Shown here: in pieces, positions 32,489-39,672 of the stretch
Position numbering within the stretch: the stretch's first letter is position 1
Layout of the letters: every line of letters begins with the position of its first letter
Assembly: GCA_023664305.1 (NCBI GenBank)
Contig: JAMPFT010000009.1
Coordinates: 1 to 64,000 of the forward strand
Direction: 5' to 3'
Length of the DNA stretch: 64,000 bases
From: a bacterium
GTDB taxonomy: Bacteria; Bacillota; Clostridia; Lachnospirales; Lachnospiraceae
Made by a program: the position numbers and the translations under genes
The notes under the pieces: generated by a model
Databases searched by the model: none
Told to the model about the DNA's origin: nothing
What the model saw: the letters and a program-made list of their open reading frames with translations, nothing else

Positions 32489-33503
32489 TTTCCGATATCT
32501 CCCCTAATGCCGCTTTTACTGCCGCCCCATAACGACTATCAAGCCTTAACAGCTCTGCTAAATATTTATCGGCTTTTGCAAGTGATACGGCTTCCGCTTG
32601 TGCCAATGACGGATATCTGGGATCGATTAGCTTGTCAATCAATGCTTTATCGTCCTTCGTCAATGCTTCTTTCCTTTTTGGCTTAGGCATGGTAGCCGCT
32701 AAAGCGTCCATTATGTCGGAAAACTCAGTGTAGGCTCTGTAGTTTTCGTCAAAAAATCTTTCGGCACTTGCCATTTTACTTATCTGCACGGCGTTCATAG
32801 TGAGCTTGGGCGGCTCTAATCCATATTGTTCTTTAAGCTTTGCATTTACTCCCTCGGTATACCTATCTTCCGGGAATACAACATCTTTCAGCGCATGATC
32901 GCTGCCGCAGTATGCTTCAAATGCTATATCAACGGCGTTTTTAACGCTCTGCAAGCTATTATAAGCCGCTTCAATGTCTGGCAGATTCACATAAGAGTAT
33001 GGCGTTTTATGTTCAATCTCTACACCCTTTGCATCTCCATTGTCTATAACCGTATGCTGTTCCACCTTTGACCTTGATGTCCCTAACTCATTCAGCAATC
33101 GCAATCCCCAATAGCCGCCACTTGCGCATTGCAACACTTCAAATTCCTTGTTTTTCAACGTCACTCCTAGAGCCTTAATTGCGGATACCGTGGCGGCAAA
33201 ACCGCTATCAACTGGAACCTGAAAATATTTGTCTAATTCGTTTTTTGCCTCATCAAGATAGTTTTCCGCAGTCTTTTGATGTATTTCCCTCGCAAGAGCA
33301 ATAATCTTTCCATAGTCTATTTTGGGCTGCCAGTTTTTGCGGCTTTCCTCAATGTAGCTTTCGGTATATTTACCTTGCATTTCTGATAGCTCCTTTTCGC
33401 GCTTCGCTTTTTCTGCCAGATAAGAAGTCGCTAACTCGTCAATCTCTCTCTTGTATGCTGTTAGTTCTTCCATGATTTTTTTCATAATTCTTTGATGATT
33501 CAT
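32481..33503 (-). CDS. Hypothetical coiled-coil protein of the satellite (340 residues)
   Basis: The N-terminal 60 residues form a coiled coil (KKIMEELTAYKREIDELATSYLAEKAKREKELSEM when read in pieces). The middle contains LQCASGGYWGLRLLNELG and the C-terminal third is helical and rich in Ala and Lys. I recognise no domain. Its position between the packaging gene and the tail gene would suit a particle-assembly or capsid-redirecting factor, but that is speculation. AAGAGG precedes the ATG at 33503. Confidence 0.75.
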   Translation of the reverse strand: MNHQRIMKKIMEELTAYKREIDELATSYLAEKAKREKELSEMQGKYTESYIEESRKNWQPKIDYGKIIALAREIHQKTAENYLDEAKNELDKYFQVPVDSGFAATVSAIKALGVTLKNKEFEVLQCASGGYWGLRLLNELGTSRSKVEQHTVIDNGDAKGVEIEHKTPYSYVNLPDIEAAYNSLQSVKNAVDIAFEAYCGSDHALKDVVFPEDRYTEGVNAKLKEQYGLEPPKLTMNAVQISKMASAERFFDENYRAYTEFSDIMDALAATMPKPKRKEALTKDDKALIDKLIDPRYPSLAQAEAVSLAKADKYLAELLRLDSRYGAAVKAALGEISENE

Positions 33504-33589
33504 AAGTCCTTACCTCTTGCTTTCTGCCTTTTAGGCTTTTTATTATTATTTTGTTATTTTGAAAACGGCTTTTTCTTTGCGAAAAATTT

Positions 33590-33760
33590 TCAAAACAGGG
33601 TATGTACTATATTATTTATCATGTCCTGTCTTATAAGTTCTCTTATGTACTCTGAAATGCTTGTACCCTCTTTTTCTGACTGTTTATCTACATGGTGTTT
33701 CATATCTTCGTTTAGCCTAAGTTTTATCTTTTCATTCTTTGGGTCTGATGTTGTTCTCAT
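33590..33760 (-). CDS. Ribbon-helix-helix (Arc/CopG-like) protein
   Basis: This 56-residue protein starts at 33760. Its sequence DPKNEKIKLRLNEDMKHHVD followed by EGTSISEYIRELIRQDM has the RHH pattern: a short basic beta strand (KIKLRL), a first helix, a turn with GTSISE and a second helix. Such proteins repress phage or plasmid operons. GAGAGATGATAC precedes the ATG. Confidence 0.8.
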   Translation of the reverse strand: MRTTSDPKNEKIKLRLNEDMKHHVDKQSEKEGTSISEYIRELIRQDMINNIVHTLF

Positions 33761-33777
33761 GTATCATCTCTCTTTCT

Positions 33778-33939
33778 TTATTGTGGGACGGAATAAATCT
33801 TGCGGAAATGGTTTTGTGACTTAGAGTGGGGTTTTGAGCGTTTTATATAACCCCCCCGCCCCGCGCTCATCTGGTTGTCGCGGAATTTATCCGAATCAAT
33901 CATTAATTCCATGCCGTCAAGATATTCAACTTGACGCAT
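33778..33939 (-). CDS. Small protein candidate with a G7 tract
   Basis: ATG at 33939 gives MRQVEYLDGMELMIDSDKF and continues through SAGRGGYIKRSK to a stop at 33778, 53 residues. The frame is open and protein-like upstream (EEIPYLKDLLANM) back to about 34011, but only TTG codons could start it there. The coding sequence contains a run of seven G (33850-33856), a possible slippage site. No family recognised. Confidence 0.45.
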   Translation of the reverse strand: MRQVEYLDGMELMIDSDKFRDNQMSAGRGGYIKRSKPHSKSQNHFRKIYSVPQ

Positions 33940-34017
33940 ATTAGCCAACAAATCCTTTAAATACGGTATTTCTTCCCCTGCATCAGTTACGTTGTTGCAA
34001 TTACTGTTGTAATACTA

Positions 34018-34368
34018 TCAATGCAAACCGTTCGGGAAATAATAGATAGCCGACCGCTGAGGCTCTACAGGCTTGAAATAATCGTCCGGGTTTTCTCCTG
34101 CCTCTATCAATTCCTGCCGACATTGTTCTATTCTCTGTAAAAGTTCCTCCCGGCTCTCACCAGTTATTGCCATTACATCATCTAAAGAAAAATATTCATG
34201 CTCATTAAATGCAGACGCAAGGCTCATTCTCAAACCACTGTAAACTGCTTCTAATGACAAATCATAATTATGTATACCATCATCTATACTGCGTTCTAGC
34301 TCTGCCCTTGTAATACCATATTTCCCATAATTCGCAAGCAGATTGCTTATAACTGTTTCTTTGCTCAT
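34018..34368 (-). CDS. Hypothetical protein following the small terminase gene
   Basis: This 116-residue protein starts at 34368, where GAGG in the end of the terminase gene gives 9-base spacing. Helical content is high (KETVISNLLANYGKYG, EYFSLDDVMAITGESREELLQRIE). No family recognised. It is 4 bp from the terminase stop, so the two are probably translated together. Confidence 0.65.
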   Translation of the reverse strand: MSKETVISNLLANYGKYGITRAELERSIDDGIHNYDLSLEAVYSGLRMSLASAFNEHEYFSLDDVMAITGESREELLQRIEQCRQELIEAGENPDDYFKPVEPQRSAIYYFPNGLH

Positions 34369-34372
34369 AAAT

Positions 34373-34939
34373 TCATACCTCATTCTTTCCTGAATGCTTT
34401 TCCTTGCTTCTATTGTCCTCCGCCAATCTTGGTAAATCGGATGCAGACAGTGCGTTTTCTTCATCCGGTGCTTCCAGGCGCGGAAGTTGATCGCCCGTCA
34501 ATACTTTTTGTACTGTGCTTACGGGCTCTACTGTTACAGCGTCCGAATACCCCGCCCAGTTTTTTAAGTAGAATATGGAATTTGCTGGATTTATCTTTCC
34601 CGTCATGCTTAGCTGCTCCAAAAATCCAAGAATAAATTGTTTAGCAGTATTGCATATATCAGCCCATTCCTGGCTTTTTCCCGCCCCTCCATTGCACCAT
34701 ACCCATAAACTCTGACGTGATATACCTCCCAAGGCAAGGCAGAGCGTTTCAATACCCGGCCGAAATCCCTTCGCGGCGCAAAAATCAAAGTATTGATTTA
34801 TCCGCTCTTTGAGCTCCGCTTCTGTTTTCGGTTTCCCCATGCTCGATAATTCCTTTAAATTATCCACGGTAGCCTTGCATACTTCCGGCGGTAAATTATT
34901 TAACTGATTACTGGGGAAATTGCTGTTTCTGTTCGCCAT
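34373..34939 (-). CDS. terS: Phage terminase small subunit (P22 gp3-like DNA-packaging protein)
   Basis: This 188-residue protein contains KPKTEAELKERINQYFDFCA, then RPGIETLCLALGGISRQSLWVW and AKQFILGFLEQLSMTGKINP, ending NSIFYLKNWAGYSD. This is the gp3-type small terminase pattern: a central HTH-like segment and a conserved KINP-x-FxLKNxxGYxD block. It would select the DNA to be packaged. No large terminase follows, so packaging must use a helper enzyme if it occurs. This is a hallmark of phage satellites. Confidence 0.75.
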   Translation of the reverse strand: MANRNSNFPSNQLNNLPPEVCKATVDNLKELSSMGKPKTEAELKERINQYFDFCAAKGFRPGIETLCLALGGISRQSLWVWCNGGAGKSQEWADICNTAKQFILGFLEQLSMTGKINPANSIFYLKNWAGYSDAVTVEPVSTVQKVLTGDQLPRLEAPDEENALSASDLPRLAEDNRSKEKHSGKNEV

Positions 34940-34986
34940 AATCTAACCTCCATTTCTTTTTTTCTTTAAATGTCAACACATGTAGC

Positions 34987-35232
34987 TTAATTATTCGCCT
35001 GTGATTCCCCCTTTTTCCTTTCCAATTCAGACAACGCCGCAAGAAGCAAATCCCGACACAATCTACAATTTCCATATTCCTTTGCGATTGCGTCGGATTC
35101 AGCAACGACATTCTGCCAGTAACTGTCCGTGTCCTGTACGTCTGAATATTTCTTAAAGAATTTCCATGCTTTTGCAAACATCTCGTAATCGTGTTTTAAC
35201 TCCTGCTCCGTCATACTGCAACCTCCCAACAC
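34987..35232 (-). CDS. Hypothetical small protein (81 residues)
   Basis: A likely start is the internal ATG of MTEQELKHDYEMFAKAWKFF, six residues into the frame. The protein holds a helical N-terminus and a Cys-x2-Cys-like segment (NCRLCRDLLLAALSELE). It resembles small replication-module proteins of Clostridia phages, but I cannot name it. Confidence 0.6.
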   Translation of the reverse strand: MLGGCSMTEQELKHDYEMFAKAWKFFKKYSDVQDTDSYWQNVVAESDAIAKEYGNCRLCRDLLLAALSELERKKGESQANN

Positions 35233-35462
35233 TTTCGCTTCAACAACTGATAAATTTCCGATAGGGCGTCTCTGCTCTCTGGTTTCCTCCTCACTTGGCT
35301 TGTAAAATACTCTTGCATATCAGACAGAACATTATTTCTTTCCTCTACCGTTCTGATCTTCGCTATCCTCTCCCGGAATTTATCATAAAATTCTACCGAA
35401 TCCATGCTATCGCTCCTCCTTTCCATGATCGCCAGATAAAGAGACTTGCTTATCTGGCTCAA
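35211..35462 (-). CDS. Hypothetical small protein (up to 83 residues)
   Basis: The core MDSVEFYDKFRERIAKIRTVEERNNVL and the C-terminal EIYQLLKRKCWEVAV are helical. The real start may be MDSVEF (18 residues in), which has a GGAGGAGCGATAGC ribosome binding site. It overlaps the following gene by 22 bp in another frame. Family unknown. Confidence 0.6.
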   Translation of the reverse strand: MSQISKSLYLAIMERRSDSMDSVEFYDKFRERIAKIRTVEERNNVLSDMQEYFTSQVRRKPESRDALSEIYQLLKRKCWEVAV

Positions 35463-35481
35463 TATAACAACTTCCCGAGTA

Positions 35482-35660
35482 CAACCACGTCAACCAAGTC
35501 TACCGCTTTTGTAAACATTCTTTCTTTATACTTATTTATCCCCTTATTTACTTCTTATATATTTCTCTTACTTTTATAGTTGACATAGTAGACATAGTAA
35601 GAATATATAGAAAATATCATAGTTTGTGGTGTCAACCATGCGTCAACCACACGCCAACCA
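35482..35660. repeat. Iteron-like CAACCA repeats in an AT-rich spacer, candidate replication origin
   Basis: Three direct repeats of GYCAACCA start at 35631, 35642 and 35653, exactly 11 bp apart, about one helical turn. Two more CAACCA motifs start at 35482 and 35491. Between the clusters lies a very AT-rich stretch (35510-35625). Both clusters continue into AAGTCTA and a CCGCTTTT. The region lies directly downstream of the helicase gene, where satellites and small replicons often keep their origin. Confidence 0.55.
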
Positions 35661-35686
35661 AGTCTATCAACTTTACCGCTTTTTAA

Positions 35687-37027
35687 TTAATCAAACGGTA
35701 GCTCCATCTGACTTTCGGCGTCCAAGCTTATAAAACCATCTTGGGTAATTGGTTCTGGTTGACATTTTTGTGATGAATTAGTTGACATTTTTTGAAATCC
35801 CTTCTGCATCCCAAACTCACCAAAGCGGGCAGCGCTCTTTATCCTTTCCCATCCCGGTAAAGAGAGGATGATATTATTAATCTCTCCCGCCTGCCATTTT
35901 TGCGGTCTGCCTTGTTCTCCTAGCGCTTTTTGCCATATCTCTATAGCACAAGCCCGCTGTTTGTCCGCAAGATAGTCTGTGATAATACCAACTTTACCGT
36001 CATCTGCTGTGCTGTCCTCTTGTAATCGTCGCGCCTCTTCCCGGCATGAATCCGGCAGTACTAACACAGGCTTTTCTGTTTTCCAGATATGGACTGCCTC
36101 TGCCCAAGCCGCTTTTATATCCTCTACGGCTTCTGGGGCAAAAAGACTTTTTTGGGGTTTATTTATCCCTGTCTGTACAATTAAAAATCTCCTATTCCCT
36201 GTTTCATCTTGTAAAAAATCACTCTTATTAGTTGTCCCGCAAAACACACATTGCCTTAGAAACACGTCTGTCCTGCGTTCGTAAGGAAGCCTTAGCTTGT
36301 CCTGTGTTGCTGTCAAAAAGCGCTTAACAGAATCCGCGCCGCCCGCCGTTCTAGCAAGTGATTTCAGCTCCGCAAGTTCAATTATCCATGAACCCATGAT
36401 AGACTGCGCCGCCCTGTCAGTATCAAGAGAATCAAGGCTATCGTTAAACCATTCGTCCCTCAAAGCCAGCTTCCGCAAAAAAGTACTTTTACCCAAACCT
36501 TGCGGCCCCACAAGCGTTAGCGTGTAATCAAACTTACAACCGGGCATGTATACTCGCTCAATCGCCCCAAGCATAATTAACCGCATGACTTGATAAGAGT
36601 ACTCTGTATCTTCCACGCCCAAATAATCAGGCAAAAGTCTTCTTATGCGTTCCACGCCGTCCCACTTGAAAGCATCCAGCGTTTCGCGGACTGGGTGGAA
36701 TTTATTTCTCATGCTGACATTTTTTACTGCGTCAAAATAGTCGTTCCTGCTTTTCATCCCATAATCAGATTGTAAGCTTGAAAATAATGCAGAATCGTCA
36801 TAACTACTCCACGCCCTACTACCGTTCAGTTCCCACATAGTATTTCCGGCAAGGTATGTTTGTTGTGAAAATTCATCAAACTTTATCTTTCCTGCAAATC
36901 TTTCATCGTTTTCTAGTATAGTCTCAAAATTCCGTACTGTTTGAAGAATTTTTCTACTTTTCTCTTTGCCGTCTCTGTCATAATCAACGTTGTAGGCCAA
37001 TAATTTCAAAACATCTTCTTTTACCAT
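35687..37027 (-). CDS. VapE-family replicative helicase-like ATPase
   Basis: This 446-residue protein has Walker A GPQGLGKSTFLRKLAL near residue 180, then WIIELAELKSL, the RLPYERR segment and the FCGTTNKSDFLQDETGNRRFLIV block. This is the virulence-associated-E pattern found in pathogenicity islands, phages and satellites. It probably unwinds the element origin. It overlaps the primase-like gene by 7 bp (ATGGTAA), showing translational coupling. The candidate origin lies just downstream. Confidence 0.88.
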   Translation of the reverse strand: MVKEDVLKLLAYNVDYDRDGKEKSRKILQTVRNFETILENDERFAGKIKFDEFSQQTYLAGNTMWELNGSRAWSSYDDSALFSSLQSDYGMKSRNDYFDAVKNVSMRNKFHPVRETLDAFKWDGVERIRRLLPDYLGVEDTEYSYQVMRLIMLGAIERVYMPGCKFDYTLTLVGPQGLGKSTFLRKLALRDEWFNDSLDSLDTDRAAQSIMGSWIIELAELKSLARTAGGADSVKRFLTATQDKLRLPYERRTDVFLRQCVFCGTTNKSDFLQDETGNRRFLIVQTGINKPQKSLFAPEAVEDIKAAWAEAVHIWKTEKPVLVLPDSCREEARRLQEDSTADDGKVGIITDYLADKQRACAIEIWQKALGEQGRPQKWQAGEINNIILSLPGWERIKSAARFGEFGMQKGFQKMSTNSSQKCQPEPITQDGFISLDAESQMELPFD

Positions 37028-37770
37028 TCAATGCTACACCTCCTCTCTATCCCGGGCCGTTTTGTTAATTCAAAGTTCCGTTGTGCCGTGATCTCTTCCA
37101 TTTCTTCGGCTGTCGGCATAAATGCCCCTTGTTCCTGCAACACTCCCAGAACATCTAAAAGCCATTGGTAACGGTCGCTTGATAAATTATCAGCATAAGG
37201 CTTTAACCGTGGATATGTCTTGGAGTCCACCGAACATAGAATATCAAGTTTATACTCTGTCTTTTGCAGTTCGTTTGCGCAATACGTCCACATTTCGTCA
37301 AACGGCTCATATAGCCTCTTTTCTATGGCTATCCTATAAATATCAGCCCAACACTTTAAGCGGTCTATTTCGCCCAATAACGCCCGATAAAAAACCTGCT
37401 GCCGTTCTCTTTTCTTGCGCTCGTTCTCCTGCTGTTGTCTAATGCGCCTTTGCGCCTCCCGCTTGTCCTGCTCCCTTGCGTTTGCCAATCCATAAAAGGC
37501 TTGCAGTTCCTTTAATGCTTCCCATTGGTTTATATCCTTGATGTAAGCCACAAAACCTATAACATCGCCGCTTCTGCCGCCGTTGGCAAAATCGCAAAAT
37601 CGTCCACTGTTCGGATAAAGCGCAAGACTCGCCGTTCGATCTTCTGTTTTGGGACTTCTCACAAAGAATGCTGAACCTTTTCTTTTTGGCTCGGTGTAAA
37701 AGTCGGTGGAAATCTTTAATATCCCTATCTGGCGCAGTTCTTCTTTTGCAAGTGTAAAATCTTGTTTCAC
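37021..37770 (-). CDS. Primase-like protein with degenerate CHC2-type domain
   Basis: This 249-residue protein has an N-terminal domain (AFFVRSPKTEDRTASLALYP, GRFCDFANGGRSGDVIGFVAYI) that matches the CHC2 zinc-finger region of phage primases but lacks the usual set of metal-binding cysteines. A charged coiled segment and a helical C-terminus follow; no Toprim motif is visible. It probably serves the VapE helicase as a DNA-binding or loading partner. It is the second gene of the rightmost leftward operon. Confidence 0.72.
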   Translation of the reverse strand: MKQDFTLAKEELRQIGILKISTDFYTEPKRKGSAFFVRSPKTEDRTASLALYPNSGRFCDFANGGRSGDVIGFVAYIKDINQWEALKELQAFYGLANAREQDKREAQRRIRQQQENERKKRERQQVFYRALLGEIDRLKCWADIYRIAIEKRLYEPFDEMWTYCANELQKTEYKLDILCSVDSKTYPRLKPYADNLSSDRYQWLLDVLGVLQEQGAFMPTAEEMEEITAQRNFELTKRPGIERRCSIEW

Positions 37771-37782
37771 GCTCTCGCCGCC

Positions 37783-37980
37783 TTACAAAGAAATTACATC
37801 TACATATCTTTGGATTTTGGGCAAATTCCAAAGAACGCTTTTCCCTACTTGTATTCGTGCTTCTGCATCTGTTCCTATCTTTACCGCTGTTACTCTGCCG
37901 CAATGCAAAAGCTCCATCAGTGCTTTTGTGTCTACCGCTATTGTTCTGTCCGTTACTTCGCTCTGCTTTTTAGCGTACAT
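37783..37980 (-). CDS. Excisionase-like DNA-binding protein
   Basis: This 65-residue protein contains IAVDTKALMELLHCGRVTAVKIGTDAEARIQVGKSVLWNLPKI in segments: a winged-helix fold with the VLWN strand typical of small excisionase/Tn916-Xis-like proteins in Firmicutes elements. It is the first gene of the replication operon, and may act in excision, in regulation, or both. AGGAGG precedes the ATG. Confidence 0.72.
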   Translation of the reverse strand: MYAKKQSEVTDRTIAVDTKALMELLHCGRVTAVKIGTDAEARIQVGKSVLWNLPKIQRYVDVISL

Positions 37981-38005
37981 ATTTACCTCCTGTCTTTATT
38001 TATTA

Positions 38006-38118
38006 TTACAAGCGAACGTTCGTCTTGCTTCGATAAGAAAATCATATCACAAAATTCTTGTAATTAAACTCCCTCTATGTTACAATTAATTATAATTTAT
38101 TCATCATTTTTATTGTAA
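38006..38118. promoter_or_regulatory. Divergent control region of the replication operon
   Basis: Between the excisionase-like gene and the divergent regulator lie a perfect palindrome CGAACGTTCG (38013-38022) and four TTGTAA/TTACAA hexamers in alternating orientation (38006, 38058, 38080, 38113). A TATGAT-type -10 box on the minus strand lies near 38042-38047. This is the likely operator region for the 291-residue protein. Confidence 0.5.
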
Positions 38119-38146
38119 TATATTACTTTTTAAAAGGTGGGATATC

Positions 38147-39022
38147 ATGTTATATGATCAAAGTTATGTAAGGGAAAATTTTAAGGAAAAATTACTTAAA
38201 GCTATAAACACTAAGTATTCAGGCATCCCAAAACATAAAAGACGGGGAAAATTTAAAGATGACTATTGCAAGCAAGCAAGCATAGATAGGACTAAATTTG
38301 AGAATAGGTTTAGCTCATGGGTATACAGAGGTTTTTTTCCTGAAACAGAAAACCTTATTATTGTATGTAATATTCTTCATTGTGATATGGATTATTTTTT
38401 AACCGAACAAGAAGAACTAAGAAAAAGTGTTGCACATGCAGCCGAAACAACCGGATTAGACTATGATACAGTAGATAAAATCGAATCATACTCACCAGAG
38501 ATAAAACAATTAATTGATAGGCTTGTTCTTCATACAAATAAAGATAATTTACTGAAATTATTAAATGCAATCCTTGCTTACTCTCTGCACTCACATCATG
38601 CATATATTAAAATTGATGTACCCGGTGCCGATATATTTGAAACAAATGATATAGAAGAAAAGCTTGTGCATTTTTCTCCAAGCAATCCACTTAACGATAT
38701 TTCCAAAAAAATGTTAAAGTACAGCGTTACCTCCTCGCTTGATGAGATATTGACAGATACTTATAACGATTATATAGACGATGGTAATTCTTTATTGTGG
38801 GAACGCTTAAAAAAGGAAGGTGAATACAAAAAAACCGCCGTGAAAAATGCTTTTGAAAATAGGAAAGCTAACCTTGATCTTACCGCAGAAGATATTCTCC
38901 TAATATACGGTAATCGTATAAACAATAATAATCCAACATTAGACGAGCGTTATAATCAAATTGATGAAGAAATTACTCATGCTTACAAATTATATAAGGA
39001 ATCATCTAAAAACAGCAAATAA
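38147..39022 (+). CDS. Putative divergent regulator (291 residues)
   Basis: The N-terminal 90 residues are HTH-like (DYCKQASIDRTKFENRFSSWVYRG, TENLIIVCNILHCDMDYFLT), resembling an XRE repressor with an inserted loop. The rest is acidic and helical without recognised domain. It diverges from the replication operon across 166 bp, so it is the natural candidate to repress it. AAGGTGGG precedes the ATG at 38147. A terminator follows at 39041-39074. Confidence 0.65.
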   Translation: MLYDQSYVRENFKEKLLKAINTKYSGIPKHKRRGKFKDDYCKQASIDRTKFENRFSSWVYRGFFPETENLIIVCNILHCDMDYFLTEQEELRKSVAHAAETTGLDYDTVDKIESYSPEIKQLIDRLVLHTNKDNLLKLLNAILAYSLHSHHAYIKIDVPGADIFETNDIEEKLVHFSPSNPLNDISKKMLKYSVTSSLDEILTDTYNDYIDDGNSLLWERLKKEGEYKKTAVKNAFENRKANLDLTAEDILLIYGNRINNNNPTLDERYNQIDEEITHAYKLYKESSKNSK

Positions 39023-39040
39023 TCCTACTCTACTCAATGA

Positions 39041-39074
39041 AAAAAGACTATCGGCAACCACCGATAGTCTTTTT
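39041..39074 (+). terminator. Terminator at the right end of the element
   Basis: AAAAAGACTATCGG (39041-39054) pairs perfectly with CCGATAGTCTTTTT (39061-39074), six-base loop. It insulates the regulator gene from the right end; A and T tracts on both sides make it bidirectional. Confidence 0.92.
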
Positions 39075-39169
39075 CATACTATAGACACCCAATTTACAAC
39101 ATAATTGCAACAATCAAGTTTGGAAAACTCCTTAAAGTGGCGTATTCAAGCCATTTCTTAACCCTTTCG

Positions 39170-39203
39170 TGTCAAGTATTTTTTCTTTACAGGGAATTGT
39201 CTG
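39170..39203. repeat. attR: 34-bp direct repeat at the right end of the mobile element
   Basis: Identical to 22031-22064. The toxin-antitoxin copy 2 promoter begins 27 bp to its right. Confidence 0.93.
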
Positions 39204-39229
39204 CATTTAAAGCAGCATTTAAAAACTTC

Positions 39230-39258
39230 TTGCACTCTGCCGCCGGATATGCTATATT
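39230..39258 (+). promoter_or_regulatory. Promoter of antisense antitoxin RNA, copy 2
   Basis: TTGCAC (39230-39235) and TATATT (39253-39258), 17-bp spacing, near-identical to copy 1. Confidence 0.75.
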
Positions 39259-39264
39259 GTAAAC

Positions 39265-39372
39265 ATAAAAAAGGGAAAGCCATAGAAGCGGCTCTACCCC
39301 TCATAGCAATAGTTACACCGTTATAAACGGCTCGCCGTCACTACTGGTAATAGTGGCGGCTATTTCTTTTTT
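39265..39372 (+). ncRNA. Antisense antitoxin RNA, type I TA copy 2
   Basis: Predicted RNA of about 105 nt, starting after the promoter at 39230-39258 and ending in a terminator with stem GCCGTCACTA (39334-39343) / TAGTGGCGGC (39351-39360) and a T-run. Layout matches copy 1: convergent with the toxin gene, 3' overlap at the terminator, and a 5' segment (GAAGCGGCTCTA) that is partly complementary to the toxin mRNA leader. Confidence 0.65.
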
Positions 39373-39455
39373 CCCTTGTAAACCTGATAAATCAAATTAA
39401 CAAGGGCAACAATAAGTATTCCAATCTGGATTAAATCCTGATAGGTAACATACAT
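39360..39455 (-). CDS. Type I toxin-like small membrane peptide, copy 2
   Basis: This 31-residue peptide begins MYVTYQDLIQIGILIVALVN and ends VYKGKKK: one membrane segment with a lysine tail. It is clearly homologous to copy 1 (26447-26539) with several substitutions. AAAGGAGGG precedes the ATG. Its promoter is TTGCCA (39579-39584) and TACGTT (39556-39561) on the minus strand, 17-bp spacing. It lies outside the element, between attR and the YitT gene. Confidence 0.75.
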   Translation of the reverse strand: MYVTYQDLIQIGILIVALVNLIYQVYKGKKK

Positions 39456-39672
39456 TGCATCGCCCTCCTTTCTCTCGTCTGGAGGGCTACTTGAACCCTC
39501 CGCAAAAAACAAGAGGAATAAAGCCGCCCTGGCTCTATGGTTTTCCCACACCAATAACGTATCATATTATTTACAATATGGCAAGATAGTATTTTCAAAA
39601 ATCCCATCTTCCCAACAAACAGGGAAATATTTCTTCATCCGAAGCAGGCTTCCCCCGGCTTAGATGTTCCAT

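Larger units (their letters stand above)
22031..39203. mobile_element. 17.2-kb integrated element, phage-satellite-like
   Basis: It is bounded by attL and attR and is visibly AT-richer than the flanks. Left to right it contains: tyrosine integrase; a coupled run of small genes; a Cro/CI-type divergent switch; a type I toxin-antitoxin locus; a sigma factor; a tape-measure protein; several small genes; a gp3-like small terminase; iteron-like repeats; a VapE helicase and primase-like protein; an excisionase-like gene and a divergent regulator. No large terminase, portal, capsid, protease, tail tube, baseplate, holin or endolysin gene is recognisable. That composition fits a satellite that depends on a helper phage better than a complete prophage; a pruned prophage remains possible, although almost every visible frame is intact. 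Confidence 0.85.

Noticed and set aside
35482..35660. CRISPR-like repeats near the helicase gene
   Set aside because: Repeats are only 8 bp with 11-bp period; iterons explain them better.
38013..38022. CGAACGTTCG palindrome as a LexA (SOS) box
   Set aside because: The Gram-positive LexA site needs four bases between GAAC and GTTC; here the half-sites abut, so it is listed only as a palindrome in the control region.
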